NCBI GenBank assembly: GCA_026193675.1
Contig: JAPHSO010000064.1
Span: forward strand, 1-9,561
Direction: 5' to 3'
From: Gammaproteobacteria bacterium
Lineage (GTDB): Bacteria > Pseudomonadota > Gammaproteobacteria > Thiohalomonadales > Thiohalomonadaceae
Length of the DNA: 9,561 nucleotides
Shown one piece after another: positions 1 to 7,179 of the stretch (positions are counted from its first letter, which is position 1; every line of letters starts with the position of its first letter). The notes beneath the pieces are model-generated. The model did not search any database and was not told where the DNA came from. It saw only the letters and a list, made by a program, of their open reading frames with translations. The position numbers and the translations under genes are program-made.

Positions 1-1559
1 AGTGTTGTCTCACGACTGTTGCTCAGCGAATTGACCAGATTGACAGCCGATTTTTCACCCATTCTCTCCATACCACTAAGCTGTTCCACTGTTAGTAAGA
101 AGAGCTCCGCAGGATTATGAACAAGCTCTGCATCAACCAACTGCTCAACCAACTTGTCTCCAAGACCTTCAATATCCATCGCCTTACGGGAGGCAAAATG
201 CTTGATCGCCTCTTTACGCTGAGCAGGGCACGAGAGACCACCGCTACAACGGGCCACCGACTCTCCCTCTGGTCGAACCACATCCGCATCACATACTGGG
301 CAGTGTGTCGGCATGATGAATGGCTCACTGTTTGGAAGCCGTTGACTTAATACAGAAGAGACAACCTCCGGAATAACATCACCCGCTCGACGCACGATAA
401 CCGTATCTCCAACACGCACATCTTTTCGCTCAATCTCATCCTGATTGTGCAGGGTCGCATTGGTGACAGTCACCCCACCAACAAACACCGGCTCCAATCG
501 TGCCACCGGAGTCAGCGCGCCGGTACGGCCCACCTGAATATCGATAGCCACAACACGAGTCAGCTCCTCCTGAGCAGGAAACTTATGCGCCGTTGCCCAG
601 CGCGGAGCGCGTGAGACAAAACCGAGCTCCACCTGTTGCGCCAGACTGTTGACCTTATAGACGACCCCATCAATCTCATAGGGAAGCGCATCACGCTTCT
701 CACCAATCTGCTCATAGTAGCTCTGGCAACCTTCAATTCCTGTAACCAATTGAATCTCTGAACTGACCGGTAGCCCCCAGTCCTTGAGTCCCATCAGGCG
801 CTCATAATGATTATCGGCAAGCGCGGCATCATCGGAAATCTCACCCAGCCCATAGCAGTAGAAACTCAACGGACGGGTTGCGGTAATTTTCGAATCTAGC
901 TGTCTCAGGGAGCCGGCCGCTGCATTGCGAGGATTGGCAAAACTCTTTTCACCCAGCTCTCTCTGACGCTCATTTAGTGCATCAAAACCGGCCTTGGGCA
1001 TAAAGACCTCACCACGAACCTCCAATACTTTTGGATAGTTCGCACCAATCAACTTGAGGGGGATCGCCTGAATGGTACGGATATTTTGAGTGACATTTTC
1101 ACCGGTTGCACCATCGCCGCGGGTCGCCCCCTGTACCAGCTCCCCCGCCTCATATCGCAGGCTGATGGCCAACCCATCAAGTTTTGGCTCTACACAATAA
1201 TCGACCTGTTCAACACCAAGCCCCTGTGTAACACGTTGATTAAAATCGCCAAGCTCTTCATCACTAAAGACGTTTCCGAGTGAGAGCATTGGGATTGCGT
1301 GGACCACCTCATCAAATCTAGCAAGAGGTCTGCCCCCTACCCGTTGAGTTGGCGAGTCTTGCGTCAGTAGTTCGGGATGTTGCTGTTCAAGCTGCTGCAG
1401 CTCACGAAACAGACGGTCATATTCCGCATCGGGAATCTCAGGATCATCCAGTACGTAGTAACGATGATTGTGGTAGCGCAGCTGCTCTTTTAACTTTTCG
1501 ATCTGTTCGGTAATTGAATCTGAATTTGGTTCCGGAACAGAATCAAAGAGATCCCCCAT
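1..1559 (-). CDS. ligA: NAD-dependent DNA ligase LigA, 3' end cut by window edge
   Basis: LigA seals nicks between Okazaki fragments and in repair, using NAD+ to adenylate itself and then the 5' phosphate. The visible 519 codons cover roughly the first three quarters of a protein that is usually about 670 residues long. In order they show the N-terminal NAD-binding segment (YHNHRYYVLDDP, 29-40), the adenylation motif KLDG with nucleophile Lys126, DGVVYKV, and the motif V lysine in HKFPAQE (Lys326). A four-cysteine zinc finger follows (Cys420, 423, 438, 444), then the start of the helix-hairpin-helix region (GLGDKL, MGEKSA). The rest of that region and the BRCT domain lie outside the window. 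The frame is open to base 1 with no stop. The start is ATG at 1559, overlapping the zipA stop by one base. An in-frame ATG one codon earlier (1562) would give a four-base overlap. An AGGA lies shortly upstream inside zipA. The identification is secure; only the exact start is uncertain. Confidence 0.97.
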   Translation of the reverse strand, partial: MGDLFDSVPEPNSDSITEQIEKLKEQLRYHNHRYYVLDDPEIPDAEYDRLFRELQQLEQQHPELLTQDSPTQRVGGRPLARFDEVVHAIPMLSLGNVFSDEELGDFNQRVTQGLGVEQVDYCVEPKLDGLAISLRYEAGELVQGATRGDGATGENVTQNIRTIQAIPLKLIGANYPKVLEVRGEVFMPKAGFDALNERQRELGEKSFANPRNAAAGSLRQLDSKITATRPLSFYCYGLGEISDDAALADNHYERLMGLKDWGLPVSSEIQLVTGIEGCQSYYEQIGEKRDALPYEIDGVVYKVNSLAQQVELGFVSRAPRWATAHKFPAQEELTRVVAIDIQVGRTGALTPVARLEPVFVGGVTVTNATLHNQDEIERKDVRVGDTVIVRRAGDVIPEVVSSVLSQRLPNSEPFIMPTHCPVCDADVVRPEGESVARCSGGLSCPAQRKEAIKHFASRKAMDIEGLGDKLVEQLVDAELVHNPAELFLLTVEQLSGMERMGEKSAVNLVNSLSNSRETT

Positions 1560-2428
1560 CATTCACTATTTTCCTGTAGTGAAGAGAGATCGGTTGGAGC
1601 AAAAGCTTCGGCTTCACTACGCAGCTTGTCAAAGTAGTCATCGGACAATGGCTGTTGACGCATATCGGTCAACCGACCACTCAGTGCCGCCTTCAATTTT
1701 TTGGTGGTGCGGTACCAGGTGTCATAAACCTCTTCGCCCGAACGTGCAGCGGGAAGTTGAGAGAAGACCACAAGTCCAGGGATCTTAATGGCCCCCATCT
1801 CATTGGGATCGAAGGTACCGGGTTCCAGCACACTGGCAACACTGACCAGGGTCTCATCGCCATCAAGCAGATGGTAGATATCCATCTTTCCAAATACAAA
1901 ACCGACCTCATTCAAGGCCATCTTGATCTGAGTGCCTCTAAACTTTTCACCCTTAGGAGCAAGAACCAGTAACGAAAGAACCAGGCTGGGATCCTCCTCA
2001 ATTTCGGGCTCTACCTCTGACTCAACCTCTAAGGGTTGTTCACTGTTGGATTCGTCAGCTTCATCAATAGCATCGGGTACTGTTTGTGAAACCGCTTCAA
2101 TCTTGATCTCTGTTGTCGATTCAAAATCCTGAGAAGAGCTCTCTGTCACAACATCTGAAGCGACAGCTGAATTTTCATCATCGTCGCTCGCCACATCGGT
2201 AGAATCGATAGCGGCTTGATCATCCATGCGCAGTCCATCAAGATCAGCATGGCTGGGGCTTTCATGACTCGCACTCATAGAGGGGAGATCAAAATCTTCA
2301 CTCTCAGAAAAGCGCTTATAGGGTGAGTCTGCTCTATTTTTTCGCTTTAACCGATCTGCAAAGATGAGCCCAACAATAATCAGCGCACCAATAACCAGCA
2401 GAGTGATACGAAGTTCGACGTCCATCAT
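1559..2428 (-). CDS. zipA: Cell division protein ZipA
   Basis: ZipA is an inner-membrane protein that binds the C-terminal tail of FtsZ and tethers the Z-ring to the membrane. The 289 residues follow the family plan. A short periplasmic N-terminus leads to one membrane helix (about 7-24), followed by a basic patch (DRLKRKNR, 25-32). A flexible linker runs from about 40 to 146, and the FtsZ-binding domain from about 147. That domain is recognisable from GFVFGKMDIYH (176-186), LEPGTFDP (201-208) and the IPGLVVFSQLP strand (216-226). The linker is strikingly acidic, rich in Asp, Glu and Ser, and lacks the Pro/Gln richness of the E. coli linker. About twenty extra residues follow the last domain helix. 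The gene starts immediately after the smc stop, with ATG ATG in tandem; the second ATG (2425) is an equally good start. No strong ribosome site precedes it, so reinitiation after smc is likely. It overlaps ligA at its 3' end. Confidence 0.95.
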   Translation of the reverse strand: MMDVELRITLLVIGALIIVGLIFADRLKRKNRADSPYKRFSESEDFDLPSMSASHESPSHADLDGLRMDDQAAIDSTDVASDDDENSAVASDVVTESSSQDFESTTEIKIEAVSQTVPDAIDEADESNSEQPLEVESEVEPEIEEDPSLVLSLLVLAPKGEKFRGTQIKMALNEVGFVFGKMDIYHLLDGDETLVSVASVLEPGTFDPNEMGAIKIPGLVVFSQLPAARSGEEVYDTWYRTTKKLKAALSGRLTDMRQQPLSDDYFDKLRSEAEAFAPTDLSSLQENSE

Positions 2429-5400
2429 CTACAGGGCGGCCAACTCCGCAGCTTCATCAACATCAACCGATACGATGCGCGATACACCAGGCTCATGCAT
2501 GGTGACACCTGAAAGTGTCGTAGAGAGCTCCATGGTCGCCTTATTGTGCGTGATGAAGATGAACTGAACCTGTGCAGACATCTCCTCCACCAATTTACAG
2601 AAACGACCCACATTGGCCTCATCCAGCGGTGCATCAACCTCATCCAGCATACAGAATGGGGCAGGATTCAGCTCAAAGATGGCAAACACCAGCGCGACGG
2701 CTGTCAGCGCCTTTTCTCCACCTGAGAGCAGATGGATCGTGCTGTTACGTTTACCCGGAGGACGCGCCATAACACTCACACCGGTATCAAGCAGATCTTC
2801 CCCGGTCAGCTCCAGATAGGCGTGACCGCCACCGAACAGACGTGGAAATTTCTCCTGGAGACCTTTATTGACCTTCTCAAAGGTCTCTTTAAAGCGAGTG
2901 CGGGTCTCTTTGTCGATCTTCTTAATCGCGGTCTCAAGGGTTTCGAGCGCCGCCATCAGATCATCGTTCTGAGCATCAAGATACTTCTTACGTTCACTCT
3001 GATTCTCATACTCTTCAATTGCCGCAAGGTTGATCGGTCCAAGTCGACTGATCCGTAGAGCGACAACCTCAACCTCTCTCTCCCAAACGGTCACTTGAGC
3101 ATCATCAGTGAGTGACTGCAGCAGCTCCGCAACCGTAAAGCCGGCTTCGGTCACCTTCTCCTGCAGCGTCTGGCGACGCACCTGTTGCTCCTGACGGCGT
3201 AGCCTCATCCCCTCCAGTTCAGAGCGGACCTCCTGATTCTTGCGCTCCGCATCACCACGGAGCTTTTCCTGCTCGCGGATGGCATGATCAATATCACCCA
3301 ACTTGCGACGCGCTTCGGCTAGCTGTTGTTCAACCTGAGTACGTTGCTCAAGCATCACCTCAAGCTCTTTGCGCTTCTCCTGAATGGGAGAATCCCCTTC
3401 GGTCAAAACACTCTTAAGTGCTTCACGTCGCTCAGCCAACTGATTCAGAAGCTGTTCACTTCGTGTCTCAGCCTGTTTCAGCGCATCAAGTTCGACTTTA
3501 ATCTGGTTTGATTTGAGTTGCAGCTCATGGTGTTGTTGCTGACTCTGACGGGCCTGAATACGTGCCTCATCGACCGCTTTGCGGAACTGGTCACGACCCT
3601 CCTGTAACGTTTCTCGCTCAATGGCAAGCTGCTCCATCTGTTCAAGTGCCGCATGAAGACGCGTTTTTGATTCGCTGATGGTGTTCTCACTCTCTTCACG
3701 CTGCACCGCAATCTCATCAAGATCCTGCTGCAATCTTTCGCGACGATTGGTCACCTGCTCTAGTCGCGCCTCTTTCCCTCGATGCGATCCCTTCAGTTCA
3801 GAAATTGATCGGTTGAGCTGGTTGAGTTGCGACTGAGCCTGATCCCGATCCTGCTCCAGCTTGTGCTGCATCTCAACACCCGCCTCCTGAGCTGCTGTCA
3901 GCTCCAGAACCTGATCATTGAGTGAGGCTACCCTCTCTTTGAGTTCATCAAGCTCCTGCTGACGCTGAAGTACGCCACTATGATCATCATCACCACGATG
4001 GACACGCAACCAGTTGGGTCCAACCCAAATACCGTCACGGGTCACAATTGAGCTATCGGCCGGCAGAGAGGTTCGCTTTGCCAGTGCATCATTCAAGTTC
4101 TCAGCAACCTGCACCTTGCCGATGACCGAAGAGAGATCCCATTGTGATTGAACTTTTGAGAGTAGTAGCGCGCCATCCCCACTTTGAGAGCTACCACTGC
4201 GACTCTCCAGGAAATGGGCACTGCCCTGATCCAGATCGTCAAGAATCGACTGAATCCCATCTAGATTCTCAACACAGACCGCCTCAAGGCTGGCTCCAAG
4301 TACCGTCTCAACGGCACGTTCCCAGCCCGACTCACTTTTAATACTCTGGGCGAGACGTTGTGCATTGCCCATATCGTGGCGCTCAAGCCACTGGTTAACC
4401 TTGCCCTGCCCTTTTCCAAGTGCCGCCTGTTGCAGCGCCTCAAGCGAGGCGTACCGGCCTCGACTGTTCTGAAGTTCAGTACGCAACTGGTCGAGCTGCT
4501 GCACACCGCCTCTGTTGGCTTCGCGCTGATTTTGCAGCTCTCCGGTCATCCGCTCCAGAGCCTCATTCTGGGACTCCTGCTGCGCCTCTTTTTCGGCCAG
4601 CTCCAGCTCAATGCCCTTAATCTCTTCAGCGAGATTTGCAGTTTTGAGATTCCCCATCTCCTGCTTAATGCGCTCTATACGCTGCTCAATCTGAACACTC
4701 TGCTGTTCAATTTGCTGAATTTTAGAGCGCTCGACCTGAGCGGTTTGAGATGGCTCGTTGGCTCGACTGTTGAAATCATCCCAGTTCTGCTGCCATTGCT
4801 GCATGGCAGACTCGGCTTCAGCAAGGGTCTCTGCCCCCACCTCTTTCTGCATGCTCGCCTCTTGATAGCGAGGCTCTATCTCCTCAAGCTGCTGCTGTAG
4901 CGTGGTGAACTTTTCAAGGTCACCTTCAATGTGTTGCTGAGTCTCGCTCCAGTTCTGCTCGATTTGGTTTAGATCACTCTGCTGCTGCTGGAACCGCTCC
5001 TGAGCATGCTGAATCGCCTGCTCTAGACGGGCAATGTCGGCACCGACACGGTAGAACTCTGACTGTACCTCGTTAAATTTTTCCTGCGCCTCAACATGAG
5101 CTTCACGATAAGACTCAATCTCTGCCTCAGCATGACGCTGGTGGGCCAGCTGCTCTTCAAGAGCGGTCTCGCGTTGAGCAATGGTGTTGTCCTGTTTCTC
5201 CACCTTCTGATCGAGTTCACGCCAGCGTAGTGCGCTCAGTTCACCCTTTTTATGGCGCTCCTCCTGCTTCAGCTCTTTATAGCGTTCAGCGCTGCGGGCC
5301 TGACGTTGCAGGTGGTTGAGCTGCTTCTCCAACTCCTCACGCAGGTCGTTGAGGCGATCAAGGTTCTCGCGGGTGTGGCGCATGCGAGTCTCGGTCTCTC

Positions 5401-5932
5401 GACGACGCTCCTTATATTTGGAGATGCCTGCAGCCTCTTCGAGGAAGTTACGCATCTCATCGGGCTTCGCCTCGATCAGACGTGAGATGGTTCCCTGTTC
5501 AATAATGGCGTAGCTACGTGGACCCAAACCGGTGCCGAGGAAGATATCGGTTATATCACGACGACGACAGCGGGCACCGTTGAGGAAGTAGACCGATTGT
5601 CCATCCCGACTCACCTGGCGCTTCACGGCAATATCGTTGTAGTTGGCGTACTGTCCGCCCAGAGTGCCATCACTGTTATCAAAATTCAGCTCAATGGAGG
5701 CCTGCCCCACCGGCTTTCTTGATGTTGAACCGTTAAAGATAACATCGGCCATCGAATCACCACGCAGGTGCTTGGCAGAGCTTTCACCCATGACCCAGCG
5801 CACAGCGTCGATAATATTTGATTTTCCACATCCATTGGGCCCCACCACTCCGGTCAGATTGGTAGGCAACAGCACAGTTGTCGGATCCACAAATGATTTG
5901 AATCCAGCGAGTTTAATCTTACTTAGGCGCAT
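2429..5932 (-). CDS. smc: Chromosome segregation protein SMC
   Basis: SMC is the ATPase of the bacterial condensin; with ScpA and ScpB it compacts and separates sister chromosomes. The 1167 residues are a normal full length. The N-terminal head holds the family opening (KLAGFKSFVDPT) and Walker A GPNGCGKS (31-38). Two long Gln/Glu/Arg-rich coiled coils flank a hinge at roughly 505-650, which includes GWERAVETVLGASLEAV and ends near GVLQRQQELDEL. The C-terminal head holds the ABC signature LSGGEK (1069-1074), Walker B FCMLDE (Asp1097, Glu1098) with the D-loop just after, and the switch histidine in ITHNK (His1129). The hinge-proximal wording resembles gammaproteobacterial SMC rather than MukB. 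The ATG at 5932 gives the canonical N-terminus, although no good ribosome site is visible before it. It is the first gene of the smc-zipA-ligA run. scpA and scpB are not in the window. Confidence 0.98.
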   Translation of the reverse strand: MRLSKIKLAGFKSFVDPTTVLLPTNLTGVVGPNGCGKSNIIDAVRWVMGESSAKHLRGDSMADVIFNGSTSRKPVGQASIELNFDNSDGTLGGQYANYNDIAVKRQVSRDGQSVYFLNGARCRRRDITDIFLGTGLGPRSYAIIEQGTISRLIEAKPDEMRNFLEEAAGISKYKERRRETETRMRHTRENLDRLNDLREELEKQLNHLQRQARSAERYKELKQEERHKKGELSALRWRELDQKVEKQDNTIAQRETALEEQLAHQRHAEAEIESYREAHVEAQEKFNEVQSEFYRVGADIARLEQAIQHAQERFQQQQSDLNQIEQNWSETQQHIEGDLEKFTTLQQQLEEIEPRYQEASMQKEVGAETLAEAESAMQQWQQNWDDFNSRANEPSQTAQVERSKIQQIEQQSVQIEQRIERIKQEMGNLKTANLAEEIKGIELELAEKEAQQESQNEALERMTGELQNQREANRGGVQQLDQLRTELQNSRGRYASLEALQQAALGKGQGKVNQWLERHDMGNAQRLAQSIKSESGWERAVETVLGASLEAVCVENLDGIQSILDDLDQGSAHFLESRSGSSQSGDGALLLSKVQSQWDLSSVIGKVQVAENLNDALAKRTSLPADSSIVTRDGIWVGPNWLRVHRGDDDHSGVLQRQQELDELKERVASLNDQVLELTAAQEAGVEMQHKLEQDRDQAQSQLNQLNRSISELKGSHRGKEARLEQVTNRRERLQQDLDEIAVQREESENTISESKTRLHAALEQMEQLAIERETLQEGRDQFRKAVDEARIQARQSQQQHHELQLKSNQIKVELDALKQAETRSEQLLNQLAERREALKSVLTEGDSPIQEKRKELEVMLEQRTQVEQQLAEARRKLGDIDHAIREQEKLRGDAERKNQEVRSELEGMRLRRQEQQVRRQTLQEKVTEAGFTVAELLQSLTDDAQVTVWEREVEVVALRISRLGPINLAAIEEYENQSERKKYLDAQNDDLMAALETLETAIKKIDKETRTRFKETFEKVNKGLQEKFPRLFGGGHAYLELTGEDLLDTGVSVMARPPGKRNSTIHLLSGGEKALTAVALVFAIFELNPAPFCMLDEVDAPLDEANVGRFCKLVEEMSAQVQFIFITHNKATMELSTTLSGVTMHEPGVSRIVSVDVDEAAELAAL

Positions 5933-6028
5933 CTAGGCTCGGGTCAATTAATATCAGTTTTTAGAGGCGGGAAGAGTCATTCTTCGTTAAAATATCCAGC
6001 CCACTAGATTACTACGAATTGACCTCTC
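5933..6028. promoter_or_regulatory. Divergent intergenic region between smc and queF
   Basis: This 96-base A+T-leaning spacer must hold the start signals of both the minus-strand smc operon and the plus-strand queF-cysZ pair. For smc, a possible extended -10 (TGATATTAA on the minus strand, 5948-5956) is visible without a convincing -35. For queF, TAAAAT at 5988-5993 resembles a -10, again with no clear -35. A short dyad GAAGA/TCTTC (5971-5975 and 5981-5985) sits near the middle. I see neither a recognisable preQ1 riboswitch nor a Rho-independent terminator. Promoter positions are guesses; that the region carries promoters follows from the gene layout. Confidence 0.5.
5942..6024. repeat. Inverted pair GGTCAATT / AATTGACC flanking the divergent spacer
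   Basis: An exact eight-base inverted repeat has its arms at 5942-5949 and 6017-6024, separated by 67 bases. Read in the direction of each gene, both arms read AATTGACC and lie just before the start codon: nine bases before smc and four bases before queF. The match is directly visible. Whether it is a shared operator, a translation-initiation element or coincidence cannot be told from one sequence. Confidence 0.6.
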
Positions 6029-6418
6029 ATGCCTAGCCAACCAAATAAAGATCTTGAAACTTTTGATAACCCGATGCCGGAGCGGGATTACACGATCCAT
6101 ATCGATATTCCAGAGTTCACCTGCCTCTGCCCCAAGACCGGCCAGCCCGATTTTGCCACGATTCATATCGATTATGTGGCAGATCAGCAGTGTCTTGAGC
6201 TCAAATCGCTCAAACTCTATATGTGGTCATTCCGTGAAGAGGGGGCATTCCATGAAAAGGTGACCAACGATATGCTCAGTGACTTCGTTAAGGCCTGTCA
6301 GCCCCGTTTCATGCGCGTTACCGGCAAATTTAATGTGCGTGGCGGTATCTACACCACCGTGGTTGTGGAGCACACTGCGGAAGGTTGGACGCCACCTACT
6401 CCTGTCACCCTCCCCTAG
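6029..6418 (+). CDS. queF: NADPH-dependent 7-cyano-7-deazaguanine reductase QueF (short, type I)
   Basis: QueF reduces the nitrile of preQ0 to the aminomethyl group of preQ1, using NADPH, in the cytosolic pathway to the modified tRNA base queuosine. The 129-residue protein is the short single-domain form related to Bacillus QueF, not the roughly 280-residue two-domain YqcD form of E. coli. The catalytic pocket is visible in FTCLCPKTGQPDFATI: Cys34 aligns with the nucleophile that forms the thioimide, and Asp41 with the general acid. The family signature ELKSLKLY (57-64) follows, and FHE (74-76) supplies the His/Glu pair expected to contact the substrate. The ATG at 6029 is the only sensible start; its upstream bases (gacctctc) are not a Shine-Dalgarno site. 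No other queuosine gene is nearby. cysZ follows in the same direction after 18 bases, so cotranscription is likely. Confidence 0.95.
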   Translation: MPSQPNKDLETFDNPMPERDYTIHIDIPEFTCLCPKTGQPDFATIHIDYVADQQCLELKSLKLYMWSFREEGAFHEKVTNDMLSDFVKACQPRFMRVTGKFNVRGGIYTTVVVEHTAEGWTPPTPVTLP

Positions 6419-6436
6419 AAAGAGCAATAAAATCTG

Positions 6437-7174
6437 ATGGTTACAGCATTTGCACGTGGATTCGGTTACCTGTTGCAGGGGGCAGCCATGCTCCCTCGCA
6501 AAGGTGTTCGTATCCACCTCATCATCCCATTAATGATCAATATCGTACTGTTTCTTTTGGGAAGCTGGCTGCTATTTACCGAACTGTCCGACTTTATCGA
6601 TGGGTACACCAGCTATCTGCCCGACTGGGAGTGGATCGCCGGACTGGTCTATCTGGTCAAAATGATGATCTTCACCGCGGCTATTGCAGTGGTCTTCATG
6701 GGTGTATCGATGATTGCCCTGCTAGTTGCAGCTCCTTTTAACGCAGTGCTGGCGAAAAGTGTGGAGAAACACCTGCTCGGAGAGTTTGTGAATGAGAGCG
6801 AGATCAGCCGCTCCATTATGGCTCAGCTCCCCCATCTGGTGATGGAGGAGATACGCAAGATCATCTATTTCATCATTCGTGCGATACCGCTGCTTATTCT
6901 GTTCGTGATCCCGGTGATTAATATTGCAGCTCCAGCCCTCTGGTTCGCCTTTAGTGGCTGGATGCTGGCGATCACCTACACCGCCTACCCACTCGAAAAC
7001 CACGAAATTCCTTTTAAAAATCAGCATGCTATCGTTAAACAGAAACGCTGGACCACCTTTGGCTTTGGAATCGCGGTGCTATTGGTAACGATGATCCCAT
7101 TTGTGAATCTGGTGGTGATGCCGGTGGCTGTATCCGGCGCTGCGGTGTTCTACACCAAAGAGTTGCGCGACTAA
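6437..7174 (+). CDS. cysZ: CysZ-like sulfate permease (EI24 family membrane protein)
   Basis: CysZ is an inner-membrane protein that takes up sulfate for cysteine synthesis. The 245 residues match the usual length (E. coli about 253) and show strongly hydrophobic blocks at about 27-48, 66-100, 142-182 and 207-238. Conserved features include the positively charged N-terminal segment with GAAMLPRKGVR (15-25), YPLENHEIPF (184-193) and the C-terminal GFG...MIPFVNLVVMP stretch (209-229), which corresponds to a well-kept CysZ segment. Family membership is clear; sulfate as the actual substrate is inferred from homology, and no cys genes are adjacent. The gene lies divergent from smc-zipA-ligA, as E. 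coli cysZ is divergent from zipA-ligA, which supports orthology. The preceding ribosome site is weak (AAAGAG about 12 bases upstream). Its TAA directly abuts the stop codon of the convergent aminotransferase. Confidence 0.88.
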   Translation: MVTAFARGFGYLLQGAAMLPRKGVRIHLIIPLMINIVLFLLGSWLLFTELSDFIDGYTSYLPDWEWIAGLVYLVKMMIFTAAIAVVFMGVSMIALLVAAPFNAVLAKSVEKHLLGEFVNESEISRSIMAQLPHLVMEEIRKIIYFIIRAIPLLILFVIPVINIAAPALWFAFSGWMLAITYTAYPLENHEIPFKNQHAIVKQKRWTTFGFGIAVLLVTMIPFVNLVVMPVAVSGAAVFYTKELRD

Positions 7175-7179
7175 TTAGT
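7170..7179. repeat. Ten-base palindrome at abutting convergent stop codons
   Basis: ACTAATTAGT is a perfect palindrome centred exactly between the TAA of cysZ (7172-7174) and the TAA of the aminotransferase (7175-7177 on the minus strand). Its inner six bases follow simply from two facing TAA codons. The stem is A+T-rich with no T-run, so it is not a credible Rho-independent terminator. No other terminator is visible here. Confidence 0.55.

Noticed and set aside
92..328. Minus-strand 78-codon open frame inside the ligA region
   Set aside because: It is out of frame with ligA, whose continuous frame here encodes the zinc finger and helix-hairpin-helix start.
4358..4900. Plus-strand 180-codon leucine-rich open frame opposite smc
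   Set aside because: The coiled-coil codons of smc (CAG, GAG, AAG) read as Leu/Leu-like codons on the other strand, giving long hydrophobic shadows. There is no ribosome site and no recognisable domain.
5933..6028. preQ1 riboswitch ahead of queF
   Set aside because: The spacer lacks a compact C-rich loop hairpin followed by an A-rich tail overlapping the ribosome site; only short dyads are visible.
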